From contig NZ_JAFBEG010000016.1 in the NCBI RefSeq assembly GCF_016908635.1, positions 1 through 53,152 of the forward strand: 53,152 bases of DNA, in the 5' to 3' direction. The stretch comes from Sporohalobacter salinus (GTDB taxonomy: Bacteria > Bacillota > Halanaerobiia > Halobacteroidales > Acetohalobiaceae). Below the pieces are notes generated by a model. It was not told the DNA's origin, ran no database searches, and saw only the letters and a program-made list of their open reading frames with translations. Both the position numbers and the translations under genes were made by a program. Below are positions 10,964-19,314 of the stretch, piece after piece (the stretch's first letter is position 1; the number at the start of each line of letters is the position of its first letter).

Positions 10964-12385
10964 TTATTTTTGGAGATTTATATCTGAATTTTGGTTTAGA
11001 TCTTTATCTTCTCTTTTAAAAAGTGCAAATCCAGTAAATGCATAGATTAATGTAATAACAGGAGCAATAAAAGGTAAAAATGTATATGGAATATATTCAA
11101 GCCCAACATCTAAAACATTCTGTATATAGACTGATACTACTCCCCATGGTAAAACAGAACATCCTAAAGTTGCTGCTGTTTCAAGTGTTCGAGACAAAAC
11201 ATTATTTTTTATATTCATCTCTTTATAAGCTGACTCTAAAGTTCGCCCCGGAATTATCATTGATACCATCATCTCTCCAGTAGCAAAGAGCATCATGTAG
11301 GTAGATAAAAGTGTACTTAGAATTAAGTCTCTAGGCTTCTTTATATATTTCATAAGTGATTTGAGTAATACTTTTAAAACACAAATCTTTTCTAATATAC
11401 CTCCCATGGCAGTACCAGCCATAATTATGGCAACTGTACTCATCATGTTATTTATACCACCCTGAGTAAGGAGGTTATCAATTAGTTCATAACCTGTTTC
11501 AGAAACATAACCATTCGCTGCTACATTAATAATTTCAGAAAAATTAGCTCCCTGAGTAATTACAGCAAAAAGAGCTGCCGTAACAAAACTCGTAGACAAA
11601 GAAATAATAGCTGGTATTTTTAAAATTGATAAAATAATCATTAATAAAGGTGGAATTAAAGTTATAAGACTAATATTAAAATTATTTTGTAAACAACTTA
11701 AGATTTTTTCTACAGTTTGTAAATCAACGCTATTTGTCATATATACCTTTCCAATCAAGCCATAAAGAATTATACTGATTGTAACTGTGGGAATAGAAAC
11801 ATAGAGCATAGAACTAATATGATCAAATAAATCTGTATCACTCATTGCTGCAGCTAAATTTGTAGAGTCTGACATAGGAGACATTTTATCTCCAAACATA
11901 GAACCAGATACTATAGCTCCAGCCGTAATACTCGCTGGAATACCAAGACCTTTAGCTACTCCCATTAAAACTATGCCTATTGTGGCTATTGTCCCAAATG
12001 AACTTCCAATTAATAAAGAAGTTACTGTCCCAAGTAGAAAACTAATAGGCAAAAATATTTGTGGTGTAAGCAGCTTTAATCCATAAAACACCATAGTCTG
12101 AATAGTTCCGCCTAAAACCCAAGTTCCTATAACCATACCAATAATTATGAGTATTATACATGCTCCCAATCCATTTTTTATTCCTTCAATTAATCCTTTC
12201 TCTATATCCTGCCATTCATAGCCAAGATAAATACCGAAAATAGCAGCTGTCATTGCTCCTAAAACTAATGCTGTTTCTAAAACAAGAGCATTAATAAGAC
12301 AAATTAAAATCACTGCTATAACGGTTAATAATATAAATGCTGCCTCTTTAATCGTTGGTTCTCCTTGATTCTTTCTTCCTACCAT
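10964..12385 (-). CDS. nhaC: Na+/H+ antiporter, NhaC family
   Basis: Integral membrane antiporter of 473 residues with about a dozen hydrophobic segments. Family-specific stretches: LIGSSFGTIATIGIVLMGVAK, then SGSMFGDKMSPMSDSTNLAA, with the conserved polar run in the membrane, and MLFATGEMMVSMIIPGR near the C-terminus. NhaC proteins export sodium in exchange for protons; related members exchange malate/lactate or other ions, so the exact substrate is open. A sodium exporter fits a salt-adapted anaerobe. ATG preceded by GAGGGGAC. It lies 86 bases upstream of ligA and may be part of an accessory block that starts here. Confidence 0.88.
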   Translation of the reverse strand: MVGRKNQGEPTIKEAAFILLTVIAVILICLINALVLETALVLGAMTAAIFGIYLGYEWQDIEKGLIEGIKNGLGACIILIIIGMVIGTWVLGGTIQTMVFYGLKLLTPQIFLPISFLLGTVTSLLIGSSFGTIATIGIVLMGVAKGLGIPASITAGAIVSGSMFGDKMSPMSDSTNLAAAMSDTDLFDHISSMLYVSIPTVTISIILYGLIGKVYMTNSVDLQTVEKILSCLQNNFNISLITLIPPLLMIILSILKIPAIISLSTSFVTAALFAVITQGANFSEIINVAANGYVSETGYELIDNLLTQGGINNMMSTVAIIMAGTAMGGILEKICVLKVLLKSLMKYIKKPRDLILSTLLSTYMMLFATGEMMVSMIIPGRTLESAYKEMNIKNNVLSRTLETAATLGCSVLPWGVVSVYIQNVLDVGLEYIPYTFLPFIAPVITLIYAFTGFALFKREDKDLNQNSDINLQK

Positions 12386-12537
12386 TAGTAAAAAGTCCCC
12401 TCTCTATTTTACTGATTATTTAGTATTACCATTATCTGCATTATCTAAAAGAATGACACTACCATATTATCATAAATAATATCAGTATTAAACTTAAAGA
12501 TAGTAAAATTAAATTATTATTATCTCTAATTAAAAAA

Positions 12538-12569
12538 CTGAGCAATCGCTATAAATAGCAATTGCTCAG
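12538..12569 (-). terminator. Terminator after the DUF4282 gene
   Basis: Hairpin with arms CTGAGCAAT/ATTGCTCAG and an inner GCTAT/ATAGC extension. On the minus strand it is followed by TTTTTTAATTA. It resembles the hairpin at 13349-13380 in loop and arm sequence. Confidence 0.8.
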
Positions 12570-12628
12570 AAAACATAATTATCCAACAAGACATAAAATA
12601 AAAATTATATTTTTAAACTATTAAAATA

Positions 12629-12994
12629 TTATAAATCAACATTATCTATCATATTAGATTCTAATTCAACTTCTTCTGAATTATTAGTTTCTGATTGATG
12701 TTTAAGAGTATGTAAGACGGAAACTAAAGTTTCATGAATGCTAAACATTACTATCATTGCTTCGCAACTTACTCGCCAAAATAAATTACCAAAAACCAAA
12801 ATTAAAAGACCAATAATAAAGGAGCTATTAAACATAACTCCTAATCCCCATAATGTAACACCAATTAAACCTACTACATATGAAATTTTAGCTAACTTAT
12901 TACTAACCATACTCTTAAAACTAAAAAAGTTGCTTACTTCCTCTGCAGTAAATGATTCTTTAAGCTTTTCAAAATTAATTATAGATTCACTCAT
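12629..12994 (-). CDS. DUF4282-like small membrane protein
   Basis: A 121-residue protein with two hydrophobic helices: ISYVVGLIGVTLWGLGVMF (about 38-56) and FIIGLLILVFGNLFWRV (about 58-74). These follow a cytoplasmic segment containing FFSFKSMV. The conserved ending RVSCEAMIVMFSIHETL fits the DUF4282 family, whose usual text is R-x-x-C-E-x-x-I-V-x-F. The function of the family is unknown. The acidic C-terminal tail is probably cytoplasmic. ATG follows AAAGGAG. It is monocistronic, with its own terminator. Confidence 0.7.
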   Translation of the reverse strand: MSESIINFEKLKESFTAEEVSNFFSFKSMVSNKLAKISYVVGLIGVTLWGLGVMFNSSFIIGLLILVFGNLFWRVSCEAMIVMFSIHETLVSVLHTLKHQSETNNSEEVELESNMIDNVDL

Positions 12995-13452
12995 CTTTTA
13001 TATCTCCTTTTACTTTTGGTTTGTTTTACCCTTGTTGAATAATTAATTTATATTTTTACAATGAGAAGATTCTAAAATCTCATCGCTTAAAAAGAATCAT
13101 ATTGTTTTATCCTCAACTAAAAATATCAGTACTTTATCATTAAAATCTAAATATTCACTTTCAATTAATAATTATCCAGATTAACTTAATTATAACAATT
13201 CTAGTAAAGAAATAAATTTCCTTCACTATATTTAATAAATCAAATTATTATTACATACTTATATAATAAATTTAATTTTTCAATTATTTCACCTTCTAAA
13301 TCTTGTATATTTATTTTAATCGCTACTATAACAAATATAATTAAAAAACTAGATAATTGCTATGAATAACAATTACCTAGTTAATATAACATCTATTCTG
13401 TATTCCTATGTAATCTTTAATCTATAGCCTCTTCAGCTATTTCCTCTTTTTA
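12995..13452. other. 458-base AT-rich gap between the TPS operon and the DUF4282 gene
   Basis: It holds the TPS-operon terminator at 13349-13380 and, at its right end... toward 12995, the upstream region of the DUF4282 gene. I checked both strands for coding remnants, tRNA and riboswitch signatures and see none. A short hairpin (TGAGA/TCTCA) lies near 13060-13083. Confidence 0.5.
13349..13380 (-). terminator. Terminator of the TPS operon
   Basis: Hairpin with arms CTAGATAATTG/CAATTACCTAG around a ten-base loop. On the minus strand it is followed by TTTTTAATT. It lies 72 bases past the tpsB stop and closes the tpsA2-tpsA1-tpsB unit. Confidence 0.75.
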
Positions 13453-15159
13453 TTAAAATACAAAGCCTGTCTGGAATAGCAGTTTATCATCATAATCATC
13501 TTCAGACGTAACATCCTCATCGTCTATTTTATGTGCCCAGTGAATATTAACAAATACATCTTTATAATTAATATAATAACCTAATCCTATATCCTGCAGA
13601 GTTCTGGGCTCAAAACCAACTGTATTATCAGCCATGTAAGCCCGCCCAAGATCATAAAATAAACTAACTTTGGATGAAACCTTTTTATAATCAGGTAGAT
13701 TATAAAATAATTCAAGATTTAACAAGTAGCCATTCTCTGCACTGTGTTCACTTGTAGGGTAAAGTTTTACTCCATTAGAACCTCCAATTGATAAATCTTC
13801 ACTACCATCAAGATTCTTATTATTCAATGCATATTGACATTCCAGTGAACTATCTAGTGACCACTTACTATTAAATCTCAACTTCTCCTGGAGTGACAAA
13901 TTAACTTTTGAATATTGACCATTAGTATCAGCTCCAGCTTCATCTTCTGCTTTATCGGCAGCATCTTCAAAATCTAAATCTCCTACAGTAAAGTCAAATG
14001 TAACTTTAGTTTGACTGTTCCAATTATATACTCGCTTATTATTTGTAAAAGATATTCCCGTATTAATTGACTCAGCTTCTTTCTCAGTCTTGTCTGCAAT
14101 TAACCTTATTTCATCTACCATATCTCTTTTAGAAAGATTAACAAAAGCCTCTATATTACTCAATCTTGTTCTTTTCACAGGATAAGTAAAGTTAAGCTCT
14201 AAATTCTCTGAGCTACCTACTGCGTCTAAATCTTCATATTCTTCACTTAATTCATACTCAGTATCAGAATAAGCTACCTCCCCTCTCAGTCCAGAAGCAC
14301 TTAAAGGCAGAGAATAGGATAAACGATAATTTTCTATTCCACTTTTATCTGTTAACATTGATTGTACAGATAATTTATCTCCTAGCTTAAAAGGAGAGTT
14401 AATATTAAAAGCCCCACTTAATCTGTTTTCCCCTGTATATTCTCCTCCGTAATTATCAGCGACAACATAACCACTAAATCGCTTGGTAGCTTTAGTAGTT
14501 ATAGCAAAATCACTTGTCCCTAATTCCTCCCCAGGCATTACATCTGCTTGAGTAACACGAGCACCAGGAGTGTCATTGATTATCAACATTGCTCGTTCAA
14601 TTGTATTAACACTGATAATATTCTCATCTTTAATAGAATCAAGCATAGCTTGTACTATGGAATCTTTTATAAATGAATCATTAGTAAGCTTAAACTTTCC
14701 GTATTGTCCTTCGATTACTGCAATAGTTAAGATATCATTCTTCATCTCCTGTTTAGGAATATAAGCTCTAGCTACAAAGTAACCTTGTTCTCTATAATAT
14801 TTTGTAATAACAGTAGCAGCCTCTTCCATTTCAGCTAGAGACAATTTTTTCTTTACAAACTCATCAGTATTAACAAGCTTTTCGAGTTTGTCTGAACTAA
14901 TAACGTGATTACCTTCAACTTTTATCTTTTTAACTAACACCTTCTTACCGTCCAGGTTTTTCATTGGCTCTTTAATCGGCTTTTCTTCAATAGTAGGAAT
15001 CTCATTTTCCTTTTTCTTTTTCTCAATCTTATCATCAGGTTCTGTCTCTTTAAGCACATCACCAATATTAGGTTGCTTCTTTGCATATAAATTTGTACTT
15101 ATTATCGACATACTTAATATTATACAAACTAATATCACTAAGTAGAATTTCTTTGTCAT
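13453..15159 (-). CDS. TpsB outer-membrane translocator, ShlB/FhaC/HecB family
   Basis: Outer-membrane beta-barrel of a two-partner secretion system that moves the TpsA proteins across the outer membrane. The 568 residues show a signal peptide (MTKKFYLVILVCIILSMSII.. to about residue 27) and a charged linker typical of the plug helix region. POTRA1 follows (about 73-153, with YYREQGYFVARAYIPKQ), then POTRA2 (about 154-228), then a 16-strand-type barrel ending in LLFQTGFVF, with the C-terminal Phe expected of outer-membrane barrels. The conserved loop-6 VRGY motif reads GVKLYP here, so the family Arg is Lys. ATG follows AAAAGGAGGG. It is 17 bases downstream of tpsA1, in one operon with both TpsA genes. 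Confidence 0.93.
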   Translation of the reverse strand: MTKKFYLVILVCIILSMSIISTNLYAKKQPNIGDVLKETEPDDKIEKKKKENEIPTIEEKPIKEPMKNLDGKKVLVKKIKVEGNHVISSDKLEKLVNTDEFVKKKLSLAEMEEAATVITKYYREQGYFVARAYIPKQEMKNDILTIAVIEGQYGKFKLTNDSFIKDSIVQAMLDSIKDENIISVNTIERAMLIINDTPGARVTQADVMPGEELGTSDFAITTKATKRFSGYVVADNYGGEYTGENRLSGAFNINSPFKLGDKLSVQSMLTDKSGIENYRLSYSLPLSASGLRGEVAYSDTEYELSEEYEDLDAVGSSENLELNFTYPVKRTRLSNIEAFVNLSKRDMVDEIRLIADKTEKEAESINTGISFTNNKRVYNWNSQTKVTFDFTVGDLDFEDAADKAEDEAGADTNGQYSKVNLSLQEKLRFNSKWSLDSSLECQYALNNKNLDGSEDLSIGGSNGVKLYPTSEHSAENGYLLNLELFYNLPDYKKVSSKVSLFYDLGRAYMADNTVGFEPRTLQDIGLGYYINYKDVFVNIHWAHKIDDEDVTSEDDYDDKLLFQTGFVF

Positions 15160-15176
15160 AATCTACAGCCCTCCTT

Positions 15177-18100
15177 TTATTGGTCATCAACAATATAGAA
15201 TATTTGGTCGATACCTTCAGGTAAACTGACTCCGCCATCTACAATCTGAACCAATGAATCTTCAGAAACAGAAACTCGTACTTCATCAACTACTACATCT
15301 TCGGTATTATCTTTTTTACTCTCCTGCTCTCTTCTCTCATCCTCTTTTTCAAACTGACTAGCTTGAGTCTGATTAGTTTGAGATTGATTCTGTTCACTTT
15401 CCTTAGATTTAATCTCACTTAAGTATATCTTATCAGTCGGCTCATCCTTTACAGGAGTTGAACTCAAATTAGGACTACTCTGTCTTTGTCTGTTAATATT
15501 AATCTGTTGATTTGAGTCATTCGAAGATATCAGAGCTACTATCTCATCCGATTGAGGAGAATTTTCATTAGCTGTTTTTCTTGTATTAGCAATAACTTTC
15601 TCTACTGTTTGATCAGACTGAGTAGCGTCCTCTGACTCTACAACATCAGAACTTATCTTCCAAGTTGCATCGCCGTCACCCAAGACAGGATAATCACTTT
15701 CTACAGCACTATCCTCTACAATATTCCAAGCGGCTTTCTTAAAGAAATCAACATCCTGAAGTTGATCTGTAGTTCTGCCATAATTATCTTCATCTTTCAT
15801 ATTGGGATTTATATCTTTATTATAGTAGCTGTCATTGATGGTATTGTCGCCTGCTTGATAACCAACAAGTCCTCCGATATTATCCCCGTCACTGTTGACT
15901 TTACTTATAGTATAAGAGTTTTTAATAGCTTCGTTTCTCAAGGTTCCAACTAATCCTCCAACTTTATCAGTTCCAGTAACCGTGCCGGTAGAGTAGCTAT
16001 TTTCTATTGTCCTAGGCCCAGTATTCATAAATCCAACAAGTCCTCCAACTTGCATATTTCCTATAACATTATTAGTAGCATAAGAGGTTTTTATTGTACC
16101 TAGATTTGAAGCACCTACTAATCCGCCGACATAATTCGCCTTTCCTGCATCCACTGTTCCGATAGCATAACTGTTATCAATAGTATAATCAAATCCGGCT
16201 CCGACAAGTCCTCCAAAATATTGAGGTTTAGTTTCAAGGTCTGCCATATTTACTATAGCTGTAGAATAACTATTTTCTATTTTACTTTTCTGTGTAAGAC
16301 CAATAAGTCCACCTACATAGGCCCCTCCTGTAACATCATTAGTAGCATAACTATTTTTTATAGTAGAAGAAAACAATAATCCAACAAGTCCTCCAAGCCC
16401 CTTTCCACTTGCCTGACTAATTACTTCAGCATTCGAATAACTATCGTTTATTCTACTATTATTCTTCATACCACCAACTAAACCACCGACTTTATCTTGA
16501 CCAGTCACTGAACCACTAGTTGAACTTCCACTAATAATAGATGTTAACGACGTACCTACTAATCCTCCTGTTCCACCTGCTCCTCCGAAGTAAGATGTTC
16601 CTTCTACCTTTAGTTCTTTGGCATGTACATTTTTAATATCGGTTCCAATGGCTTTGCCTACTAAAGACCCTACATTATATAAACCATCTATTGTAAAACC
16701 TGTCGTATTAAGATCTTTAATCTCTACATCTTCAGCATAACCAAATAAACCTCTATTTGCCAGTATTCGCTCCTCTTTTAAATTCTTTATTTTCAAATTA
16801 CTAAGCTGCTGTTGATTACCATCAAAATCTGACAAAAGTACTGGAATAAAATAATCTTGCTTACTAGGAAAATCGTGATTAGCAAAATCAATATTTGATT
16901 TTAATCTAAATTTGTATCCTTCTTCCATTGAAAAACCCAAAAAGTCCTTCATATTATCAATACCTGAAATAAGATATGCTCCATCATCTGCTATATTAAA
17001 ATAATCATCTACATTTAGTTTCTTGTCGTTTATCCAATCATTAAATTGATTTTCATAAATACCATAAGCAGTAACCTTCTTCTCTCCATTAATCATTCCC
17101 TGATCAATATTATAAAAACTATTTTCTATTGCAGCATAATTATTATCTTCAACACTACCAACCAATCCTCCAATTTCTTTATTACCCGTAACATCTCCCG
17201 TTGCATAACTATCACTAATAGAGGCACCTGATTTTACAGTACCAACTAAACCTCCTGCCTGTTTCACTCCATTTCCAATAACATTTCCTGTTGCATAACT
17301 ATTCTCTATAGAACCACTTAACTCACCAACCAAACCACCAATATTCAGAATTTCACCAGTTATAGTTCCAGTCGCATAGCTGTCTTTAATTACCCCATTG
17401 CCTACATTCTTACCAACTAAGCCTCCAATATTACTCTCAGTACCTGTTACATCTACAGTTGAATAACTATTCTTAATTATAGTACCAGACTCAGTTTTTC
17501 CTATCAATCCTCCTACTTGATTTCCCCCCGTAATAGATGACCCTTCTATATAACAATTAATTATAGTTGAGTTATGACTAGTACCAATTAATCCACCAAC
17601 TCGATAACCTAAATTTTTCATACTTACATTATCTAAACCAATATTTTTTATGGTTGCTCCCGTAACTTCACCAAATAATCCTATATCATATTTATTTCCA
17701 ATATGAAGTTTTTTTATTGTATGATCAAGACCATCAAAAATTCCTTTAAAGTGTCCCTTCTCATCTATTCCGAGAGGAATAAACCCCTCATGATTCTCAG
17801 AGGACCATGTTGAAGTATTAGAAGCATCAATATCTGCTCCCAAAACATAATTACCATCTAAATTACCTTTAATCCCCTGTAGATCATTACCTGTTGTCGA
17901 ACCTTGATTACCTAGGTCAGTAATTACTTGATAAATCTTTTCATTACCGTCACTACCTAGTTTAGTAAAGAAGTTTTCTCCTGCTTCTAAATTAATCGGA
18001 GCATTAACTTCATAAGTAGCAGTATTACCGCTATTTACTGCTCCCTGTCCGTAGTATAATGCTAATTGTCCTCCTCCATTAGCCGTAATAAATTGATTAA

Positions 18101-19268
18101 TAATAATATCTTTGTAGGCGTCAAGAGTCAGTTTATTAGCAGTCGACCAAGTAATAGGTGCATCAACTATAATATCACCTTCACTACCACTTTTATTAGC
18201 ATCTAGGATTGTCACATCACTACTACCATTACCAGCAGTATTAACCGTTACATCCCCGTTGCTTAAACCACTTTCTATATTCCCAGCTAAAGTGCTATCA
18301 ATCGTCACATTCACCGGATCAATCAACCAGTGCCCACTTATTATCTCTGCATCCTTAGTAATATTAAACTTTTTTCCACTTGTTTCAATAAAACCTTCTC
18401 CTTTGGCTGTTGTAAGTTTCCCTCCAACATTAGCTGTTCCACCATGAGCAAAAATCTCTATCTTTCCTTCATTCTTTTCACCTGTTACATCTGCTATTGT
18501 TTGGGCTTCAACTATTCCTTCATTATTTACTACACCTTTTAATAATTCGTCTACTGCATTGGTAGTTAAATAAACTTTACCGCCATTGGCTCTGATGGCT
18601 TCTTTATTCTCCACTAAAGCATTCAGTTCACCTTTCTCAACTCTCAAATTAACCAATGAATTTCCATTCAAATTCAAGCTGAACTCTTTTCCGCCTTTTA
18701 GATGAACTTCGCCTAATTCGGCTTTGATCAGACCTTTGTTAATTACTTCTTTACCTAATAAAGCAGCATAACCAGAATTTTTTATATTGATTCTACCTTT
18801 ATTAATTACTCCTTCTTCACTAGAACCCTTAAAATTATAATTTCCTTCCATAAAATCTTGGTTATTTAGCTCTTTAGTGCTAGCAATAAGACCTGAAGTA
18901 TTCACTGATGCATCTTTACCGAAAAGTACTCCATTACTATTTAATACCCAAACCTGACCATTAGCATTTAAGGCACCATTAATAACACTTCGTTCATTTC
19001 CAATCACTCTATTTAGAGTGATTGAATTAACCCCCGGCTGGTTAAAGTTAACCATTTCATCTGCATTGACATCAAAACTCTGCCAGTTAATTGCTGCTTT
19101 GTCAGTAGACTGATTAATGTCTGTAGTGTTTTCCTGATGATTAATCTCTGCCTTTCCAGCAGTAACCTCTCCGCCTTTCGGTGCTGCATTAATTCTTCCA
19201 GCAAATGCAAATAAAAGAAGTAACACAATTAAAATTAATCTAAATTTAGCCCCTTTAAATAAATTCAT
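15177..19268 (-). CDS. TpsA1: filamentous-hemagglutinin-type exoprotein with GLUG repeats
   Basis: Secreted partner of the adjacent TpsB, 1363 residues. A signal peptide ends near INA/APKGG (about residue 29). The TPS recognition domain follows (about 30-270), with INWQSFDVNADEMVNFNQP, LNRVIGNERSVINGAL, and QVWVLNSNGVLFG in place of the usual NPNGI. After residue ~316 comes a distinct passenger: a short beta-rich part, then about 16 GLUG-type repeats of the form (V/I)GGL(V/I)G roughly 28-40 residues apart (about 550-1140). They form two blocks (6 and 10) separated by ~150 residues of unrelated sequence. A low-complexity polar linker leads to a tail ending in GVSLPEGIDQIFYI. The protein is expected on or outside the cell surface; adhesion is the usual role. 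ATG follows GAGGGGGG. Confidence 0.92.
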   Translation of the reverse strand: MNLFKGAKFRLILIVLLLLFAFAGRINAAPKGGEVTAGKAEINHQENTTDINQSTDKAAINWQSFDVNADEMVNFNQPGVNSITLNRVIGNERSVINGALNANGQVWVLNSNGVLFGKDASVNTSGLIASTKELNNQDFMEGNYNFKGSSEEGVINKGRINIKNSGYAALLGKEVINKGLIKAELGEVHLKGGKEFSLNLNGNSLVNLRVEKGELNALVENKEAIRANGGKVYLTTNAVDELLKGVVNNEGIVEAQTIADVTGEKNEGKIEIFAHGGTANVGGKLTTAKGEGFIETSGKKFNITKDAEIISGHWLIDPVNVTIDSTLAGNIESGLSNGDVTVNTAGNGSSDVTILDANKSGSEGDIIVDAPITWSTANKLTLDAYKDIIINQFITANGGGQLALYYGQGAVNSGNTATYEVNAPINLEAGENFFTKLGSDGNEKIYQVITDLGNQGSTTGNDLQGIKGNLDGNYVLGADIDASNTSTWSSENHEGFIPLGIDEKGHFKGIFDGLDHTIKKLHIGNKYDIGLFGEVTGATIKNIGLDNVSMKNLGYRVGGLIGTSHNSTIINCYIEGSSITGGNQVGGLIGKTESGTIIKNSYSTVDVTGTESNIGGLVGKNVGNGVIKDSYATGTITGEILNIGGLVGELSGSIENSYATGNVIGNGVKQAGGLVGTVKSGASISDSYATGDVTGNKEIGGLVGSVEDNNYAAIENSFYNIDQGMINGEKKVTAYGIYENQFNDWINDKKLNVDDYFNIADDGAYLISGIDNMKDFLGFSMEEGYKFRLKSNIDFANHDFPSKQDYFIPVLLSDFDGNQQQLSNLKIKNLKEERILANRGLFGYAEDVEIKDLNTTGFTIDGLYNVGSLVGKAIGTDIKNVHAKELKVEGTSYFGGAGGTGGLVGTSLTSIISGSSTSGSVTGQDKVGGLVGGMKNNSRINDSYSNAEVISQASGKGLGGLVGLLFSSTIKNSYATNDVTGGAYVGGLIGLTQKSKIENSYSTAIVNMADLETKPQYFGGLVGAGFDYTIDNSYAIGTVDAGKANYVGGLVGASNLGTIKTSYATNNVIGNMQVGGLVGFMNTGPRTIENSYSTGTVTGTDKVGGLVGTLRNEAIKNSYTISKVNSDGDNIGGLVGYQAGDNTINDSYYNKDINPNMKDEDNYGRTTDQLQDVDFFKKAAWNIVEDSAVESDYPVLGDGDATWKISSDVVESEDATQSDQTVEKVIANTRKTANENSPQSDEIVALISSNDSNQQININRQRQSSPNLSSTPVKDEPTDKIYLSEIKSKESEQNQSQTNQTQASQFEKEDERREQESKKDNTEDVVVDEVRVSVSEDSLVQIVDGGVSLPEGIDQIFYIVDDQ
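15850..17620 (-). repeat. GLUG-type tandem repeat array inside tpsA1
   Basis: About 16 imperfect repeats coding for I.NSY(A/S)T..VTG...(V/I)GGLVG. DNA of successive copies has drifted, so the repeat is clear in protein and weaker in DNA. The array splits into 17600-17160 and 16690-15850, with non-repeat sequence between (including FSMEEGYKFRLKSNIDFA). Confidence 0.75.
18327..19268 (-). repeat. Near-identical duplicated TPS domain, copy 1 (tpsA1 head)
   Basis: Matches 21667-22608 without a single gap (constant offset 3340). I count eight base differences in 942 positions. Identity stops abruptly at codon ~316 on one side and a few bases upstream of the start codon, just after the shared Shine-Dalgarno, on the other. 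Confidence 0.9.
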
Positions 19269-19314
19269 AATATCCCCCCCTCATTTAAAATTACATCCTA
19301 ATTTTTTCTTTTTA

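Noticed and set aside
15850-17620. CRISPR-like periodicity in tpsA1
   Set aside because: The period comes from degenerate protein repeats (GGLVG); DNA repeats are not identical and there are no unique spacers.
15762-19228. Numerous 60-80 codon open frames on the plus strand and in other minus frames within the tpsA genes
   Set aside because: They lie antisense or out of frame to long, clearly coding TpsA sequence and have no ribosome sites.
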